A DNA stretch of 64,000 nt from Candidatus Krumholzibacteriota bacterium. GTDB taxonomy: Bacteria > Krumholzibacteriota > Krumholzibacteriia > LZORAL124-64-63. The stretch lies in assembly GCA_024275485.1 (NCBI GenBank), contig JAJRZA010000067.1:1-64000 (forward strand). Direction: 5' to 3'. Below the pieces are notes generated by a model that saw nothing but the letters and a program-made list of their open reading frames with translations, ran no database searches and had not been told where the DNA came from. This document shows positions 54,901 to 63,533 of this stretch, in pieces (position 1 is the first letter of the stretch; the number at the start of each line of letters is the position of its first letter). A program made the position numbers and the translations under genes.

Positions 54901-55798
54901 TGCCGATCACAGCCCGGCCCTGCAAATCCCGCAGTTGATAACCTTCCAACTCACCGGAAAAAAGCCCTTCGTAGACGATGTTGTCGTCGATGGTCTTGAA
55001 GGTGGCTGTCAAATCGCCTTCAGCCTTGAAACCGATGGTCATATCGATGAGATTTTCAACCTCGGCAACGTTCACACCTTCGGCCTGAACCTCCAGATCA
55101 AGGACCTCGTCCCATCGCCTGCTTCCCGAAACGTGAAATTTCTTGCCGTTAAAAAGGCCGTACACCGGATTGACCCGGACCTGATCCCGGTCCACCGAAA
55201 CCTGACCCCTGAGGTTTTCCAAACTACTTTGGTGGGTGTCCCAAACAACATCGCAACTGCGCAGGATCAAATCGATTCCTTCATCGGATCGTACTTCGCC
55301 CCGAAAATCCAGTTTGCTGATTCGCTCCATCAGCCTCCCCTGGGAATTGCTGAATTCCAGGAATGCGCCGCTGATGGTCAGATGATCCATAGCCAGACGG
55401 GGAAAGGCAATCGGCTCTTTGTCAGGAAGGGAATCGGTTCCGGACCGGGAAAAAACTTCAGGATTGCGCACATCCACCCGGCGCAAACGAGGAACCACCC
55501 CCAACACTTCAGTCAGGGAAAAATCAACCCGCACCGTATCTGCCGAAACCAGGGTCATGCCGCCGGATTGGCTGGGGAGAGTCAACGATACACCGTACAA
55601 GTCCATGCCTTCAAAAATGCGAACTTTGAAATCGCGTACACTCAACCCACCTTCTTCGATGCCAAGCAAATGCCGTCCCACCAGACGGGAAAATGGTGGT
55701 GCCACAATCTGTGGATTGAATCCAACCCAGACCAACAGCCCGATGATGACCGACCAGGCCACCATCAGAGGTAGGTTTTTTGGCTTGATCCATCGCAT
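51950..55798 (-). CDS. tamB: TamB-like translocation and assembly module protein
   Basis: A protein of 1282 residues. Its ATG shares one base with the tamA stop (TGATG). A single membrane helix near the N-terminus (LPLMVAWSVIIGLLVWVGF) is followed by very long stretches of short beta-strand repeats of the AsmA/TamB kind. The C-terminal 350 residues are the TamB (DUF490) domain, with LRGNLDINSGRLVLFNNSF, DARLDFSNELG-like strands and the end DLKYRFEY. TamB spans the periplasm and works with TamA in outer-membrane protein insertion and, as suggested for AsmA-like proteins, phospholipid transport. Order and overlap with tamA support the call. Confidence 0.9.
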   Translation of the reverse strand: MRWIKPKNLPLMVAWSVIIGLLVWVGFNPQIVAPPFSRLVGRHLLGIEEGGLSVRDFKVRIFEGMDLYGVSLTLPSQSGGMTLVSADTVRVDFSLTEVLGVVPRLRRVDVRNPEVFSRSGTDSLPDKEPIAFPRLAMDHLTISGAFLEFSNSQGRLMERISKLDFRGEVRSDEGIDLILRSCDVVWDTHQSSLENLRGQVSVDRDQVRVNPVYGLFNGKKFHVSGSRRWDEVLDLEVQAEGVNVAEVENLIDMTIGFKAEGDLTATFKTIDDNIVYEGLFSGELEGYQLRDLQGRAVIGKTEVLLTEIRGFINEAEFDGTGRFDISNSENVAFMLEGDVAHVNMANGLVPGEDELPVTDGHGRLKIEHTDVPLWTRVSGVLHDGVIEIVPFDTCYVDVEAMADSVSFKQIEIYYKDLHALFEGSSDKEQIVTGQLSLGSEDISTLPDQWHWPDLRGRLYGHGDVLGPLDKLRFDGWLGVYDFQLDELAVRFGEVELMVDDTLGDPVINTSMQGQGLVIGGVPLGEYLIRGSASSKGARVDTFRSQLGDTTVVLNFNSVFHDTIQFFQVDRFSVDMEGTHWSLADEVNFSLGHGFFELPGLVFASEQGRVECSGRYDANSEVTGNLKLDDFDLGLLNPFVETRAPLIGQATATVDIRGPSRQPFVELNGLLTGADFALARVDTMAIIAQFHRGALELENLHLATEFGRLDLRGIVEHQGVGPADFWSGAELDLDVSLVDGDWLFLEQFQIPALERLQGRFSGDMVIGGTTDDPQIAGNLHSAPFHLHWIHMDELDGQIWADSNQLVLADLSGRKDTFLLTGRIEIPMELDFLSEPVTPLDGPFYMQLEIPPGTDLEPMSRATNGFIQSSGTGRASVVVSGPLDHPYYQGSLEIKDAGFVLPKQEEIYSETSCKGVFQGNELLITEIQGKEGLLGSFSGEGKVVFKGLELESFNVLLDLDRFLVASIPDLRAIVSSNNFRVSSVFVGPDSLMVPKFFGAVTVQKARYNGNFKEQPDAVDPLAPTVAPDWLGDLKLHAAPRTVRILNREMELFLGGDMDLVRDESGLALRGNLDINSGRLVLFNNSFNVKRGRLDFSNELGFDPRMDIDAETRYRLRSQYSSNTIVEHIGVHVGGTINKPEITFSSERGYSREAIQRMLLGLEPEATPEGDAGRLTNTSISAGFNFLEREIAREWDVFDTFEIDQIQRERDTGQSGLDPLIGVGKYIGSDLYLKYAQGIRQDDRDFMVEYQINDHLLLQSEVRRRIDENQGQPSYNLDLKYRFEY

Positions 55799-57903
55799 CA
55801 GAAAGGATACCCCAGGGAAAAATGCCAAACAACTTTCGGATCGTTGAAATCCTTGTCCAGGCTCAAATAACGCACTCGTTTCAGAGGGATGCCAACATCA
55901 GCCCGCACCGGTCCAAAAGGAGTATCCAGACGAATACCTGTGCCATAACTGTAACGGTAATCCCAGTCTTTAGTCGAGCCTGGATCCAGGGGATCACCCG
56001 GTGCACTGTTGAGACGAAATCCGGTCAGGCGAATATCGTTCAGCGACTCCCACACATTACCGCCTTCAAAGAACAAGACGCTGGCGAAATTCCAGCGATT
56101 CAGCCAGGGCAACGGGAAACGCCATTCCAGGTTGGTCAGCAAGAGGTAGTTGCCACCACGGGCCGGATTGTCGGGCAAAAGCACATCCGATCCGTAGTTC
56201 AATTCGTCCAGCTCATCCTGATCAGTGACCTGGGGCCCGAGGCTGTTACGACCGTACCCTCTCACCGACGAAGCCCCACCAGCAAAAAACCGGTCATCAT
56301 AGGGCACACCGTCGGGACCCAAACCTGAACTTTTGCCGTAGGGGGCGGCAGCACCCACCATTAAGCGGACTGCAAAAATTCCCCCAATGGGAGTCGGACG
56401 ATAGTTCTGCCAGGAGGCGGATCCCTTGATGAAACTGAAATCGCCCCCCATCACACCTCCGGCCAATTTGATGGTCCCGATGGTGTACATACCTTGGGTT
56501 GGGCGGAACAGATCATCCCGGTGATCAATGTAGGTGGCCCAATTCAGGGACCGGGTTTGGGTCAACACCACCCCCACTTCCTCAAATCGGACCTTCAAGC
56601 TGTCCGGAGCGTAAGGGTGAACACTGGGGTCGGTGATCTTGAGGCCCAGAAAAGCACTGTTGGTCACACGGCGGCTCGCCCGCCAAGTGGTGCCAAGATT
56701 GAAACCATGGATGGCCTGGTTCAAGGCCGACTCGCCACGGGTCTCCCGCTTCAGATAAACCTCCGCATCCAGACTGTAGCGGCTGTCGCGCAATCGGGGA
56801 TTCACATATTGAATATCCGCGCGATAGTTGATCTGTCCCTGGTCGAATGAGATGGGGTTGCCCACCACATCCTCCAGGTTCCACGAGGTTCGCCCCCTGA
56901 CTTCGACCCGGCGCCCGGTACCCCACAAGTTCTTGTGTCCCCAGGCTGCCAGCAACCGAATGCGTTCCAGGCTGCCAACCCCCACACCCAACTCGTAGTA
57001 GGCTGGTTTTCGTTCCATCACATTGACTTCCAGGTCTGCCAATCCACTGGAAGTATCCACTCCCGTCGGTAAAATTTCCGCATCCCTGAATAGCGCTGTC
57101 GCCAACAATTGCCGACGGGAATTCTCCACCTTGTGCCATTGCAGGGGATCACCGGACTTGATGGTCATTTCCCGATACAAGAGACGGTCCTTGGTCTCCA
57201 GGTTCCCCTTCAAATATATATTTCGTACAAAATAGGCTCTCCCGGCATTGATATCATATTTCAAATCTGCCACAAAGCCGGTGCTGTCCGCGTTGTCGAA
57301 AATCTCCATGGTCAACCGGATTTTGGCATCAAGGTAGGTCTTGTCACGGAAAAGTCCGCGCAGGGAATAAATATCTCCACCAAAGGAATTCAAACTCAGG
57401 GGAGCCGGCTGACCTTCGAGCAGAACCACCTTCTCGCGCAACTGGGCTTCGCTGAAAATACCCGTATCGGTGAACTCAACCGAGCGAATGAAAGTGCGTG
57501 GTCCTTCAACAATGGATATATGCAGAACATCGCCTTTGTCGACAATGTTGGAGATACTGTCCAATCGCACATAAGCCTGATGGAACCCTCGGTGGCGATA
57601 GTAGTTTATGATCAGGGCAAGCTGACTATCCATGAGGTGGGGACTATATGTTGGAACATTCAACGGCCTGGACCAGGTGTGCTCTTGAATTCGCAGGACT
57701 TCCTTGAGATCGTTGTCGCTGAAGGTAGTATTGCCGGTCAGGTCGATACGTTCGAGTTTGTTGGTGGCCAGCCCGAAATCCAGTTCTTCATCGGCAAAGG
57801 CCAGGTGGAAGCAGAAAACAGTCATGAAGGTCCACAGAAAAACGGGCAGGACCTTGGGTCCGCACGTAAAAACGGTGGTCACACAACAGTGCTTATCCTT
57901 CAT
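55798..57903 (-). CDS. tamA: TamA-like outer-membrane assembly protein (BamA/TamA family)
   Basis: A protein of 701 residues. The signal peptide runs to about residue 38 (LWTFMTVFCFHLAFA). About three POTRA domains follow (for example KLERIDLTGNTTFSDNDLKEVL, FIRSVEFTDTGIFSEAQLRE, YFVRNIYLKGN), then a 16-strand barrel. The lid-loop motif is SSVRGYGRNSLGP, the late strand FGPVRADVGIPL, and the C-terminus SLGYPF with terminal Phe. The number of POTRAs and the tamB gene overlapping its stop favour TamA over BamA, although position near rseP is where bamA often lies. It is divergent from a lipoprotein gene with 103 bp between. Confidence 0.87.
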   Translation of the reverse strand: MKDKHCCVTTVFTCGPKVLPVFLWTFMTVFCFHLAFADEELDFGLATNKLERIDLTGNTTFSDNDLKEVLRIQEHTWSRPLNVPTYSPHLMDSQLALIINYYRHRGFHQAYVRLDSISNIVDKGDVLHISIVEGPRTFIRSVEFTDTGIFSEAQLREKVVLLEGQPAPLSLNSFGGDIYSLRGLFRDKTYLDAKIRLTMEIFDNADSTGFVADLKYDINAGRAYFVRNIYLKGNLETKDRLLYREMTIKSGDPLQWHKVENSRRQLLATALFRDAEILPTGVDTSSGLADLEVNVMERKPAYYELGVGVGSLERIRLLAAWGHKNLWGTGRRVEVRGRTSWNLEDVVGNPISFDQGQINYRADIQYVNPRLRDSRYSLDAEVYLKRETRGESALNQAIHGFNLGTTWRASRRVTNSAFLGLKITDPSVHPYAPDSLKVRFEEVGVVLTQTRSLNWATYIDHRDDLFRPTQGMYTIGTIKLAGGVMGGDFSFIKGSASWQNYRPTPIGGIFAVRLMVGAAAPYGKSSGLGPDGVPYDDRFFAGGASSVRGYGRNSLGPQVTDQDELDELNYGSDVLLPDNPARGGNYLLLTNLEWRFPLPWLNRWNFASVLFFEGGNVWESLNDIRLTGFRLNSAPGDPLDPGSTKDWDYRYSYGTGIRLDTPFGPVRADVGIPLKRVRYLSLDKDFNDPKVVWHFSLGYPF

Positions 57904-58006
57904 TTCCCATACCCTCAGCGCGCCCCTGGCAGAGAAAAAACCATGACAAGCGCCTCACTTCGTTGTTTATTCCAGAAAATCAGCCTCAAACCCGGCGGAG
58001 TATTTC

Positions 58007-58480
58007 ATGCCTCTGAAAACATCAGGAACCATCAGCCTGATTCCGACAATATTATTGCTGAGCCTGTTTGCTGGAGCCTGTTCCCGCCAGGATCAGGACC
58101 TGCAATTGGCTGACCTGAGTCCCGATGAGTACACCTATATCGAACGCATCATTATCCTGGAACGCGCTAAAGCCGTGGCCCTCAATGACCGCGATCTGGG
58201 CAATATTCTGCTCGACAGCCTCCTGGTGGCCTGGGGTGACAGTGTGGAAAGCGAAACCGCAGCCATGGCTCCCAAAATGCCTGAACGATCCAAGGCGGTG
58301 CATGAGCTTTTGGAGCGAATCATCACCGCTGAAAAAGACTCTTTGATGCTGGTCCCGGAGCCTCGTCGTCTAACGGCGCCCATGCACGGATATCTACCGG
58401 AAGCCCCTCAGGAGGCAGCAACAGACACAGTTTCAGAAGCCATAACCAAGGCTGAAAGAGCCAACCAGGATGAAGGCTGA
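58007..58480 (+). CDS. small lipoprotein of unknown function
   Basis: A protein of 157 residues with a lipoprotein signal: hydrophobic IPTILLLSLFAG then lipobox FAGAC, Cys about 25. The mature part is mainly helical and acidic (YTYIERIIILERAKAVALND, SKAVHELLERIITAEKDSL), with a Pro-rich, low-complexity tail. I recognise no family. It is transcribed away from tamA and converges on rseP with an 18-bp gap. The location inside the envelope-assembly cluster suggests an envelope role, perhaps a periplasmic helper (inference). Confidence 0.65.
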   Translation: MPLKTSGTISLIPTILLLSLFAGACSRQDQDLQLADLSPDEYTYIERIIILERAKAVALNDRDLGNILLDSLLVAWGDSVESETAAMAPKMPERSKAVHELLERIITAEKDSLMLVPEPRRLTAPMHGYLPEAPQEAATDTVSEAITKAERANQDEG

Positions 58481-58498
58481 TCCCAACCGCGGCAGAAC

Positions 58499-59911
58499 CT
58501 AGTGCCCGCTGACCTTCCACACATCCAGCACAATCACGAAGGTCATGAACAGCAAAAGGATGATCAGCCCGATCTGGGTTGCAATGGCCTGCCAACGCTC
58601 TGGTACAGGCTTTCCTCCCCTCAAAACTTCAAAGATCAGGAACAACACATGCCCGCCATCAAGTACAGGAATGGGCATCAGATTCAGCAGGAACAGATTC
58701 ACAGAGAAGAAGGCCACAAAATACATCAAGTGGGAGAAGCTCCATCGCAACATCTCCCCGGCGGCCTGACCGATACGAACCGGCCCGCCCACGGCATCCA
58801 GACCCAACCGTCCAAGGAGACCATCTTTCAAAACCGAAACCGTTCGCCTAATCGTATCCATTGTTTGGGAGTAACCCAGCTGGCAGGCCTCGCCAAAGCT
58901 CACTTTTTCCGATTCGAAATATCGTTCGATGGAAATGCGACCCACCGAATGACCAGGCTCAATTTCCTGCAATTGAGGAACCACCAGTCCACTCATGGCT
59001 TGCCCATCACGTAACCAGGTGAGTTCTATTTCACGGCCTGGAGCAGCGTTGACAATGCGGGCGATGGAACCAAAGGAAGAAACCTTCTGACCATCCACAG
59101 TCTCGATAAGATCGCCCGGCTGCAGGCCCAACTCGGCTGCCTTGCCGCCCTGTTGGACCAATCCCACGGTGGTGTTCCACACTTCCAGGCCGCTGGTCAG
59201 ATAGCCGTCATCCTCTACCGAAAGAGGAGCCAGCTCCAGGGTTTCGGTAAGGCCGTCGCGGTCGAGGGTCACCACTATTGGCGAACCCTCGGCAGGGTCA
59301 TCAACAGACAAGGGAACCAGGCCTTCGATGACTTGTCCCCAGGTTGCGACATCCTTTCCATTGATGGTCAGCAGACGATCGCCCACCTTAAATCCACTGG
59401 CAGCTGCCGCAGTATCGTCCAGAATCACACCGATGGTCGTGAAGGGGATATCCCGTAGTCCGCCCACGAACACCAGGGTGGTGTAGAGCAGGAATGCCAG
59501 AACCAGATTGAACAACGGTCCCGCCACGAAGACCAGGCCCCGCTGCCAGGGGGGTTTGCTGAAAAAGTGACGGTCAGTCGGAATATCATCATCCAGACCG
59601 GCAGCTTCACGGTTGCCCGCTTCAGTGCCCAGTGGATATTTGCGTTCCTCCCAGGTACCGGTGTCCTGTATTTCCTCCATCATGCCCTCGCCGGCCATTT
59701 TCACGGAACCACCAAATGGTATGGCCGATATCACGTATTCGGTCTCTCCCCAGCGCTTGCGCAGGATTTTGGGACCAATGCCGATGGAGAAGGTTTTTAC
59801 GTAAACTCCAAAGAGTTTGCAGAAAAGAAAATGTCCCAGCTCGTGCACCACGACTACCAGAACCAGGGTGAGCATGAATGCAAAAATGCCCATCATCCAA
59901 ATGTTGATCAA
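58499..59911 (-). CDS. rseP: site-2 protease RseP
   Basis: A 470-residue membrane zinc protease. The HELGH motif is at residues 23-27 in the first helix and the second zinc motif in NLMPIPVLDGGHVLF near the C-terminus. Two PDZ domains lie between (GFKVGDRLLTINGKDV and GLQPGDLIETVDGQKV). It cleaves anti-sigma factors and signal-peptide remnants within the membrane. It starts 10 bp after dxr in the run pyrH-frr-uppS-cdsA-dxr-rseP, a common order in Gram-negative bacteria. Confidence 0.96.
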   Translation of the reverse strand: MINIWMMGIFAFMLTLVLVVVVHELGHFLFCKLFGVYVKTFSIGIGPKILRKRWGETEYVISAIPFGGSVKMAGEGMMEEIQDTGTWEERKYPLGTEAGNREAAGLDDDIPTDRHFFSKPPWQRGLVFVAGPLFNLVLAFLLYTTLVFVGGLRDIPFTTIGVILDDTAAAASGFKVGDRLLTINGKDVATWGQVIEGLVPLSVDDPAEGSPIVVTLDRDGLTETLELAPLSVEDDGYLTSGLEVWNTTVGLVQQGGKAAELGLQPGDLIETVDGQKVSSFGSIARIVNAAPGREIELTWLRDGQAMSGLVVPQLQEIEPGHSVGRISIERYFESEKVSFGEACQLGYSQTMDTIRRTVSVLKDGLLGRLGLDAVGGPVRIGQAAGEMLRWSFSHLMYFVAFFSVNLFLLNLMPIPVLDGGHVLFLIFEVLRGGKPVPERWQAIATQIGLIILLLFMTFVIVLDVWKVSGH

Positions 59912-59921
59912 GTGGAACCTC

Positions 59922-61208
59922 TCACCTTGCCGTCGTCGAAATCCGGGCCACTAGGGCATCGGCGACGCGACGGGCTTGGGTATCGAAAGCCAAAGCCTCT
60001 TGCAGACTCCCCACTGAATGGGAAGGTTGCGAGCTCAGAACTTCCTCGATGATACGCGGAATATCCGCATATCTGATTTTTTCTTCCAAAAGAGCGGCCA
60101 CGGCCACCTCGTTGGCGCCATTCAGGGCAATGGTCGCCGATCCACCTGTTCGACCTGCCTGACGCGCCAATTCCAAACAGGGGAATCGTTCAATATCGGG
60201 TTTATCAAACAAGAGTTGTCCGATTTCCAGCAAATCTAACCTGCTTCCTGGCAGGGTCCAATGCTTTTCGCCACTGATGGCGTACTGGATGGGCAGCTTC
60301 ATGTCGGGGGTGCCCAGTTGGGCAAGAAGCGCGCCATCAACAAATTCCACCAGGGAGTGAATGTAAGAACCGGGATGCACCACTACATCGATTCGTTCAT
60401 AAGGGACACAGAACAAAAAGTGCGCCTCGATAATCTCCAGCCCCTTGTTCATGAGGGTGGCAGAGTCAACAGTGATTTTGGGTCCCATGTTCCAGGTCGG
60501 ATGATTCAAAACCTGGACCAAATTGACTTTTTCCAGCTCAGCGGCGCCGGTTTGGCGGAATGGTCCACCGGAAGCCGTCAGGATGAGCTTGTGAATTTCG
60601 CTCTCAGTCCGTCCGGAAAGGCACTGGGCCATGGCCGAATGCTCCGAATCCACAGGCAGAATTTCCGCCCCATGGTCAAACACTTCGCGGGTGACGAGAT
60701 CGCCACCCACAACCAGGGATTCCTTGTTGGCCAGGGCGATGCGCACCCCTCGCCGGGCCGCCGACAAAGTCGGAGCCAAACCGGCGGCACCTACCACACC
60801 ATTGACCACAACATGCACATCTTCCGGAGTTTCAACGGCTTCCACCAGTGCACTGGCTCCTTCACCAAGAAGTCGGGCACCAAATTTACCCGATTGACTC
60901 GCTTCTTTCCTGGCTGCAGGGTCACAGATAGCCACCAAAGGTGGCACACAGCCAGGGCACGCGGTTGCCAATAAATCCAATTCCTGAATCAACTCGGTCC
61001 ATCGACCAAGGCAGCTCACGGCCACAACCTGCAGCCTTTCAGGGTTGGCCCGCACGATTTTCAGAGTCTGCAAACCGATGGAACCGGTAGCACCCAAAAT
61101 GACCAGCTTCAACGGTTCGGGAAAAGAAAGCAGAGGCCGCCCGCAGGGATAAAGGGATTTGCCCTGGCCTCGGAGGTCGACGGAGTTGCTTTCAGGCAAT
61201 TGGTTCAA
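59922..61208 (-). CDS. dxr: 1-deoxy-D-xylulose 5-phosphate reductoisomerase
   Basis: A 428-residue Dxr, catalysing the first committed step of the non-mevalonate isoprenoid route. The start is a TTG with AAGGAG five bases upstream, 13 bp after cdsA. It adds about 31 residues before LKLVILGATGSIGLQTL, the NADPH site, longer than usual. Family motifs are ALANKESLVVGG, LPVDSEHSAM, LTASGGPFR and HPTWNMGPKITVDSATLMNKGLE, covering the metal and substrate ligands. The product feeds uppS upstream. Confidence 0.95.
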   Translation of the reverse strand: MNQLPESNSVDLRGQGKSLYPCGRPLLSFPEPLKLVILGATGSIGLQTLKIVRANPERLQVVAVSCLGRWTELIQELDLLATACPGCVPPLVAICDPAARKEASQSGKFGARLLGEGASALVEAVETPEDVHVVVNGVVGAAGLAPTLSAARRGVRIALANKESLVVGGDLVTREVFDHGAEILPVDSEHSAMAQCLSGRTESEIHKLILTASGGPFRQTGAAELEKVNLVQVLNHPTWNMGPKITVDSATLMNKGLEIIEAHFLFCVPYERIDVVVHPGSYIHSLVEFVDGALLAQLGTPDMKLPIQYAISGEKHWTLPGSRLDLLEIGQLLFDKPDIERFPCLELARQAGRTGGSATIALNGANEVAVAALLEEKIRYADIPRIIEEVLSSQPSHSVGSLQEALAFDTQARRVADALVARISTTAR

Positions 61209-61221
61209 GTCCGCTCCTTGG

Positions 61222-62103
61222 TCAGACAATGAAGAACCGGAAGTAATAATAGACAACCGGCGCGGTGAACAGCATGGAGTCAAAACGATCCAGAACACCA
61301 CCATGGCCTGGGAGCAACTCGGCGGTATCCTTGATTCCGGCGTCGCGTTTGATGAGAGATTCCACCAGATCGCCCAGTTGGGCCATGGCCCCCACAAACA
61401 AACCCAGAACCATTCCCGCAAGGGGGGTCAGGAAAGGCACCAACCCACGGGTCAGCAACCAGCCAACCAGGGCGGCGCCAAAGAGTCCGCCCACGGCTCC
61501 TTCAACCGTCTTGTTGGGGCTGATGCGCGGGATGAGTTTGTGGCGTCCGAAGGCAACCCCAAAAAGATAAGCGGCGGTGTCGGTGGCCCAGGTCAGCAGC
61601 GCAACCAGAAAGACAAGGCGCGCCCCGATGTGTTCCTCTATGGCCAGGGAAGTGGGTAGTTCCCGCAGCAGCACCAGATGGCTGCCCAGCCAACCCACAT
61701 ACATGATGCCAAAAACGGTGACCGCCATGTGCCCAAGGCTAGGGGCTATATCTCGCCGGAAAACCTCGCGGATCATGATGGCCAACAGACTGGCCGTCAG
61801 GATCAAAGGCACCACAACGCCCTCGTGCCAGGCGTACCAGCTGATGGCCAATGAACAAAAATACCCGAGGGCTTCAAACGGTTCGTAACCTTTGGCCTTC
61901 ATCAGCACATAAAATTCGCGAAGCCCCAGCAGGATGATCAGATCCACCAGAAACAGGAAAAAGATCCCACCGCGGGCGGTGATCAGATAAAGGCAGGGAA
62001 CCCCCAGGAAGATGACAACCAAGCGGGGAAGAAGGCCAGCCTTCAGAAACCGACGCCAAGCAGGAAGGCGATCAACAACAGGATTTTTGGGTTCCGGGGT
62101 CAC
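61222..62103 (-). CDS. cdsA: phosphatidate cytidylyltransferase
   Basis: A 293-residue polytopic membrane enzyme with about eight helices. The CDP-transferase signature is complete near the C-terminus (SLIKRDAGIKDTAELLPGHG followed by GVLDRFDS). It makes CDP-diacylglycerol from phosphatidic acid and CTP. The GTG at 62103 overlaps the uppS stop as GTGA and has GAAGG upstream. A TTG at 62130 would add nine residues and a larger overlap. Confidence 0.94.
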   Translation of the reverse strand: MTPEPKNPVVDRLPAWRRFLKAGLLPRLVVIFLGVPCLYLITARGGIFFLFLVDLIILLGLREFYVLMKAKGYEPFEALGYFCSLAISWYAWHEGVVVPLILTASLLAIMIREVFRRDIAPSLGHMAVTVFGIMYVGWLGSHLVLLRELPTSLAIEEHIGARLVFLVALLTWATDTAAYLFGVAFGRHKLIPRISPNKTVEGAVGGLFGAALVGWLLTRGLVPFLTPLAGMVLGLFVGAMAQLGDLVESLIKRDAGIKDTAELLPGHGGVLDRFDSMLFTAPVVYYYFRFFIV

Positions 62104-62960
62104 GGCCGAACCTTCAACAGACGCTTCCAACGTTCAGGATCCAAGAGACCTTCGCCACCGGACTTTTGACTGATCGGCCCCGGTTCAGTGAGCTTGCCAA
62201 AACGACGCTCACGAGTGAGATAGTCGGCCACCGAAAGCAACAAATCCCGTTCGGAAAAATCTGGCCAGAGCACCGGAGTGATCAAGATTTCCGAGTAGGC
62301 CAGTTGCCAGAGCAAAAAGTTGCTCAGCCGACCTTCACCGCTGGTGCGAATCATCAAATCGGGGTCCGGCAACTCGGGAGAATACAACCCCCGGGCAAAG
62401 TCGTCCTCGGTCACCTGGTCCTGGTTCAATTCTCCGGATGACAACCGCTCAGCCAAGTTCAAGGCGGCGTTGAGGATTTCCTGCCGCCCACCGTAGGCCA
62501 GCGCCAGGTTCAGGATCAACCCGGTGTTTCCAGAGAGGTTTTCGATGGATTGATTGAGAGTCTCGCGAGCCTTCAAGGGCAACTGATCTAGGGCGCCGCT
62601 GGCACGCAGAATGACATTTTGGCGGTTGAGGTCTTCTCGTTCCGACGACAGTGTTTCGTGAAGGAAGTGCCAAAGAGCCTTGACCTCGGCTTCAGGGCGA
62701 TTAAAATTTTCCTGACTGAAGGTGTAAAGAGTCAGAACTTTCACACCCAGTTTCCCACACGCCCGAACGCAACGACGCACGGCATGACGACCGGCCCGAT
62801 GACCGGCCAGGCGAGGCAAAAAACGACGTTTGGCCCAACGTCCGTTGCCATCCATGATGATGGCAATGTGGCGTGGTACTTTGTCCTGTTCCTTCAGCAA
62901 TGCGTAGAGCTGACCATCGGACAGGGTCGCAAGCTTTTCAGGATCCAGTTCAACTGCCAT
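62100..62960 (-). CDS. uppS: undecaprenyl diphosphate synthase (cis-prenyltransferase)
   Basis: A 286-residue enzyme, about 35 residues longer than the usual 250, with a short N-terminal extension and a polar C-terminal tail (SQKSGGEGLLDPERWKR). The signature HIAIIMDGNGRWAKRR carries the catalytic Asp. GHRAGRHAVRR, YTFSQENFNRP and DLMIRTSGEGRLSNFLLWQ are all present. It makes the C55 lipid carrier used in cell-wall and surface-glycan synthesis, which would also serve any lipid-linked step of the glycan island. Confidence 0.96.
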   Translation of the reverse strand: MAVELDPEKLATLSDGQLYALLKEQDKVPRHIAIIMDGNGRWAKRRFLPRLAGHRAGRHAVRRCVRACGKLGVKVLTLYTFSQENFNRPEAEVKALWHFLHETLSSEREDLNRQNVILRASGALDQLPLKARETLNQSIENLSGNTGLILNLALAYGGRQEILNAALNLAERLSSGELNQDQVTEDDFARGLYSPELPDPDLMIRTSGEGRLSNFLLWQLAYSEILITPVLWPDFSERDLLLSVADYLTRERRFGKLTEPGPISQKSGGEGLLDPERWKRLLKVRP

Positions 62961-62974
62961 GCGGATTCGCTTTC

Positions 62975-63532
62975 CTAAAGCTCGGTAATTTCTGTCAACT
63001 TGGCGACGATGACTTCATCGATGATAGCGCAAAACTTGTCTGTGAGTTTTTGCACCTCGTCGCGATCCTTGTGCAGCTCGTCTTCGGTAATGTCGCCGTC
63101 TTTCTGTTCTTTTTTCAGTCCGTCATTGGCTTCCTGACGCACTTTGCGCACTCCGATTTTACCCTCTTCACCGATATCACGGGCCTGTTTGCCAAGTTCC
63201 GTACGACGCTCACCGGTCAGTTCGGGAACCGCAAGCCGGATCATCATGCCGTCGCTGGAAGGATTCATGCCAAGATTTGCCGCCTGGATGGCGCGCTCGA
63301 GGTCGCCGATGACACTTCGATCGAAGGGCTTGACCGTCAGCATGCGGGGCTCGGGGGCCGAGATGGTGGCCAGCTGGATCAGGGGTGTAGGAGCGCCGTA
63401 ATAGTCAACGGTGATTCCGTCCAGGAGAGCGGGCGTTGCTTTCCCGGTGCGAATTTTCTTCAACCGCGTTTTGACCGCATCGACGGCCTCGTCCATGAAA
63501 ATTCCCGCAGTTTCCTTGATTTCTGAACTCAT
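62975..63532 (-). CDS. frr: ribosome recycling factor
   Basis: A 185-residue Frr of normal length. Family motifs are LKKIRTGKATPALLDGI, YYGAPTPLIQLATISAPEPR and the helical C-terminal part (GKQARDIGEEGKIGVRKVRQ). The ATG lies one base after the pyrH stop, with AGGAG inside the end of pyrH. It splits post-termination ribosomes with EF-G. Confidence 0.97.
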   Translation of the reverse strand: MSSEIKETAGIFMDEAVDAVKTRLKKIRTGKATPALLDGITVDYYGAPTPLIQLATISAPEPRMLTVKPFDRSVIGDLERAIQAANLGMNPSSDGMMIRLAVPELTGERRTELGKQARDIGEEGKIGVRKVRQEANDGLKKEQKDGDITEDELHKDRDEVQKLTDKFCAIIDEVIVAKLTEITEL

Positions 63533-63533
63533 C

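Noticed and set aside
55798..57903. Calling the barrel BamA because it lies near rseP
   Set aside because: Only about three POTRA domains are visible and tamB overlaps its stop, so TamA fits better, although this is not certain without a tree.
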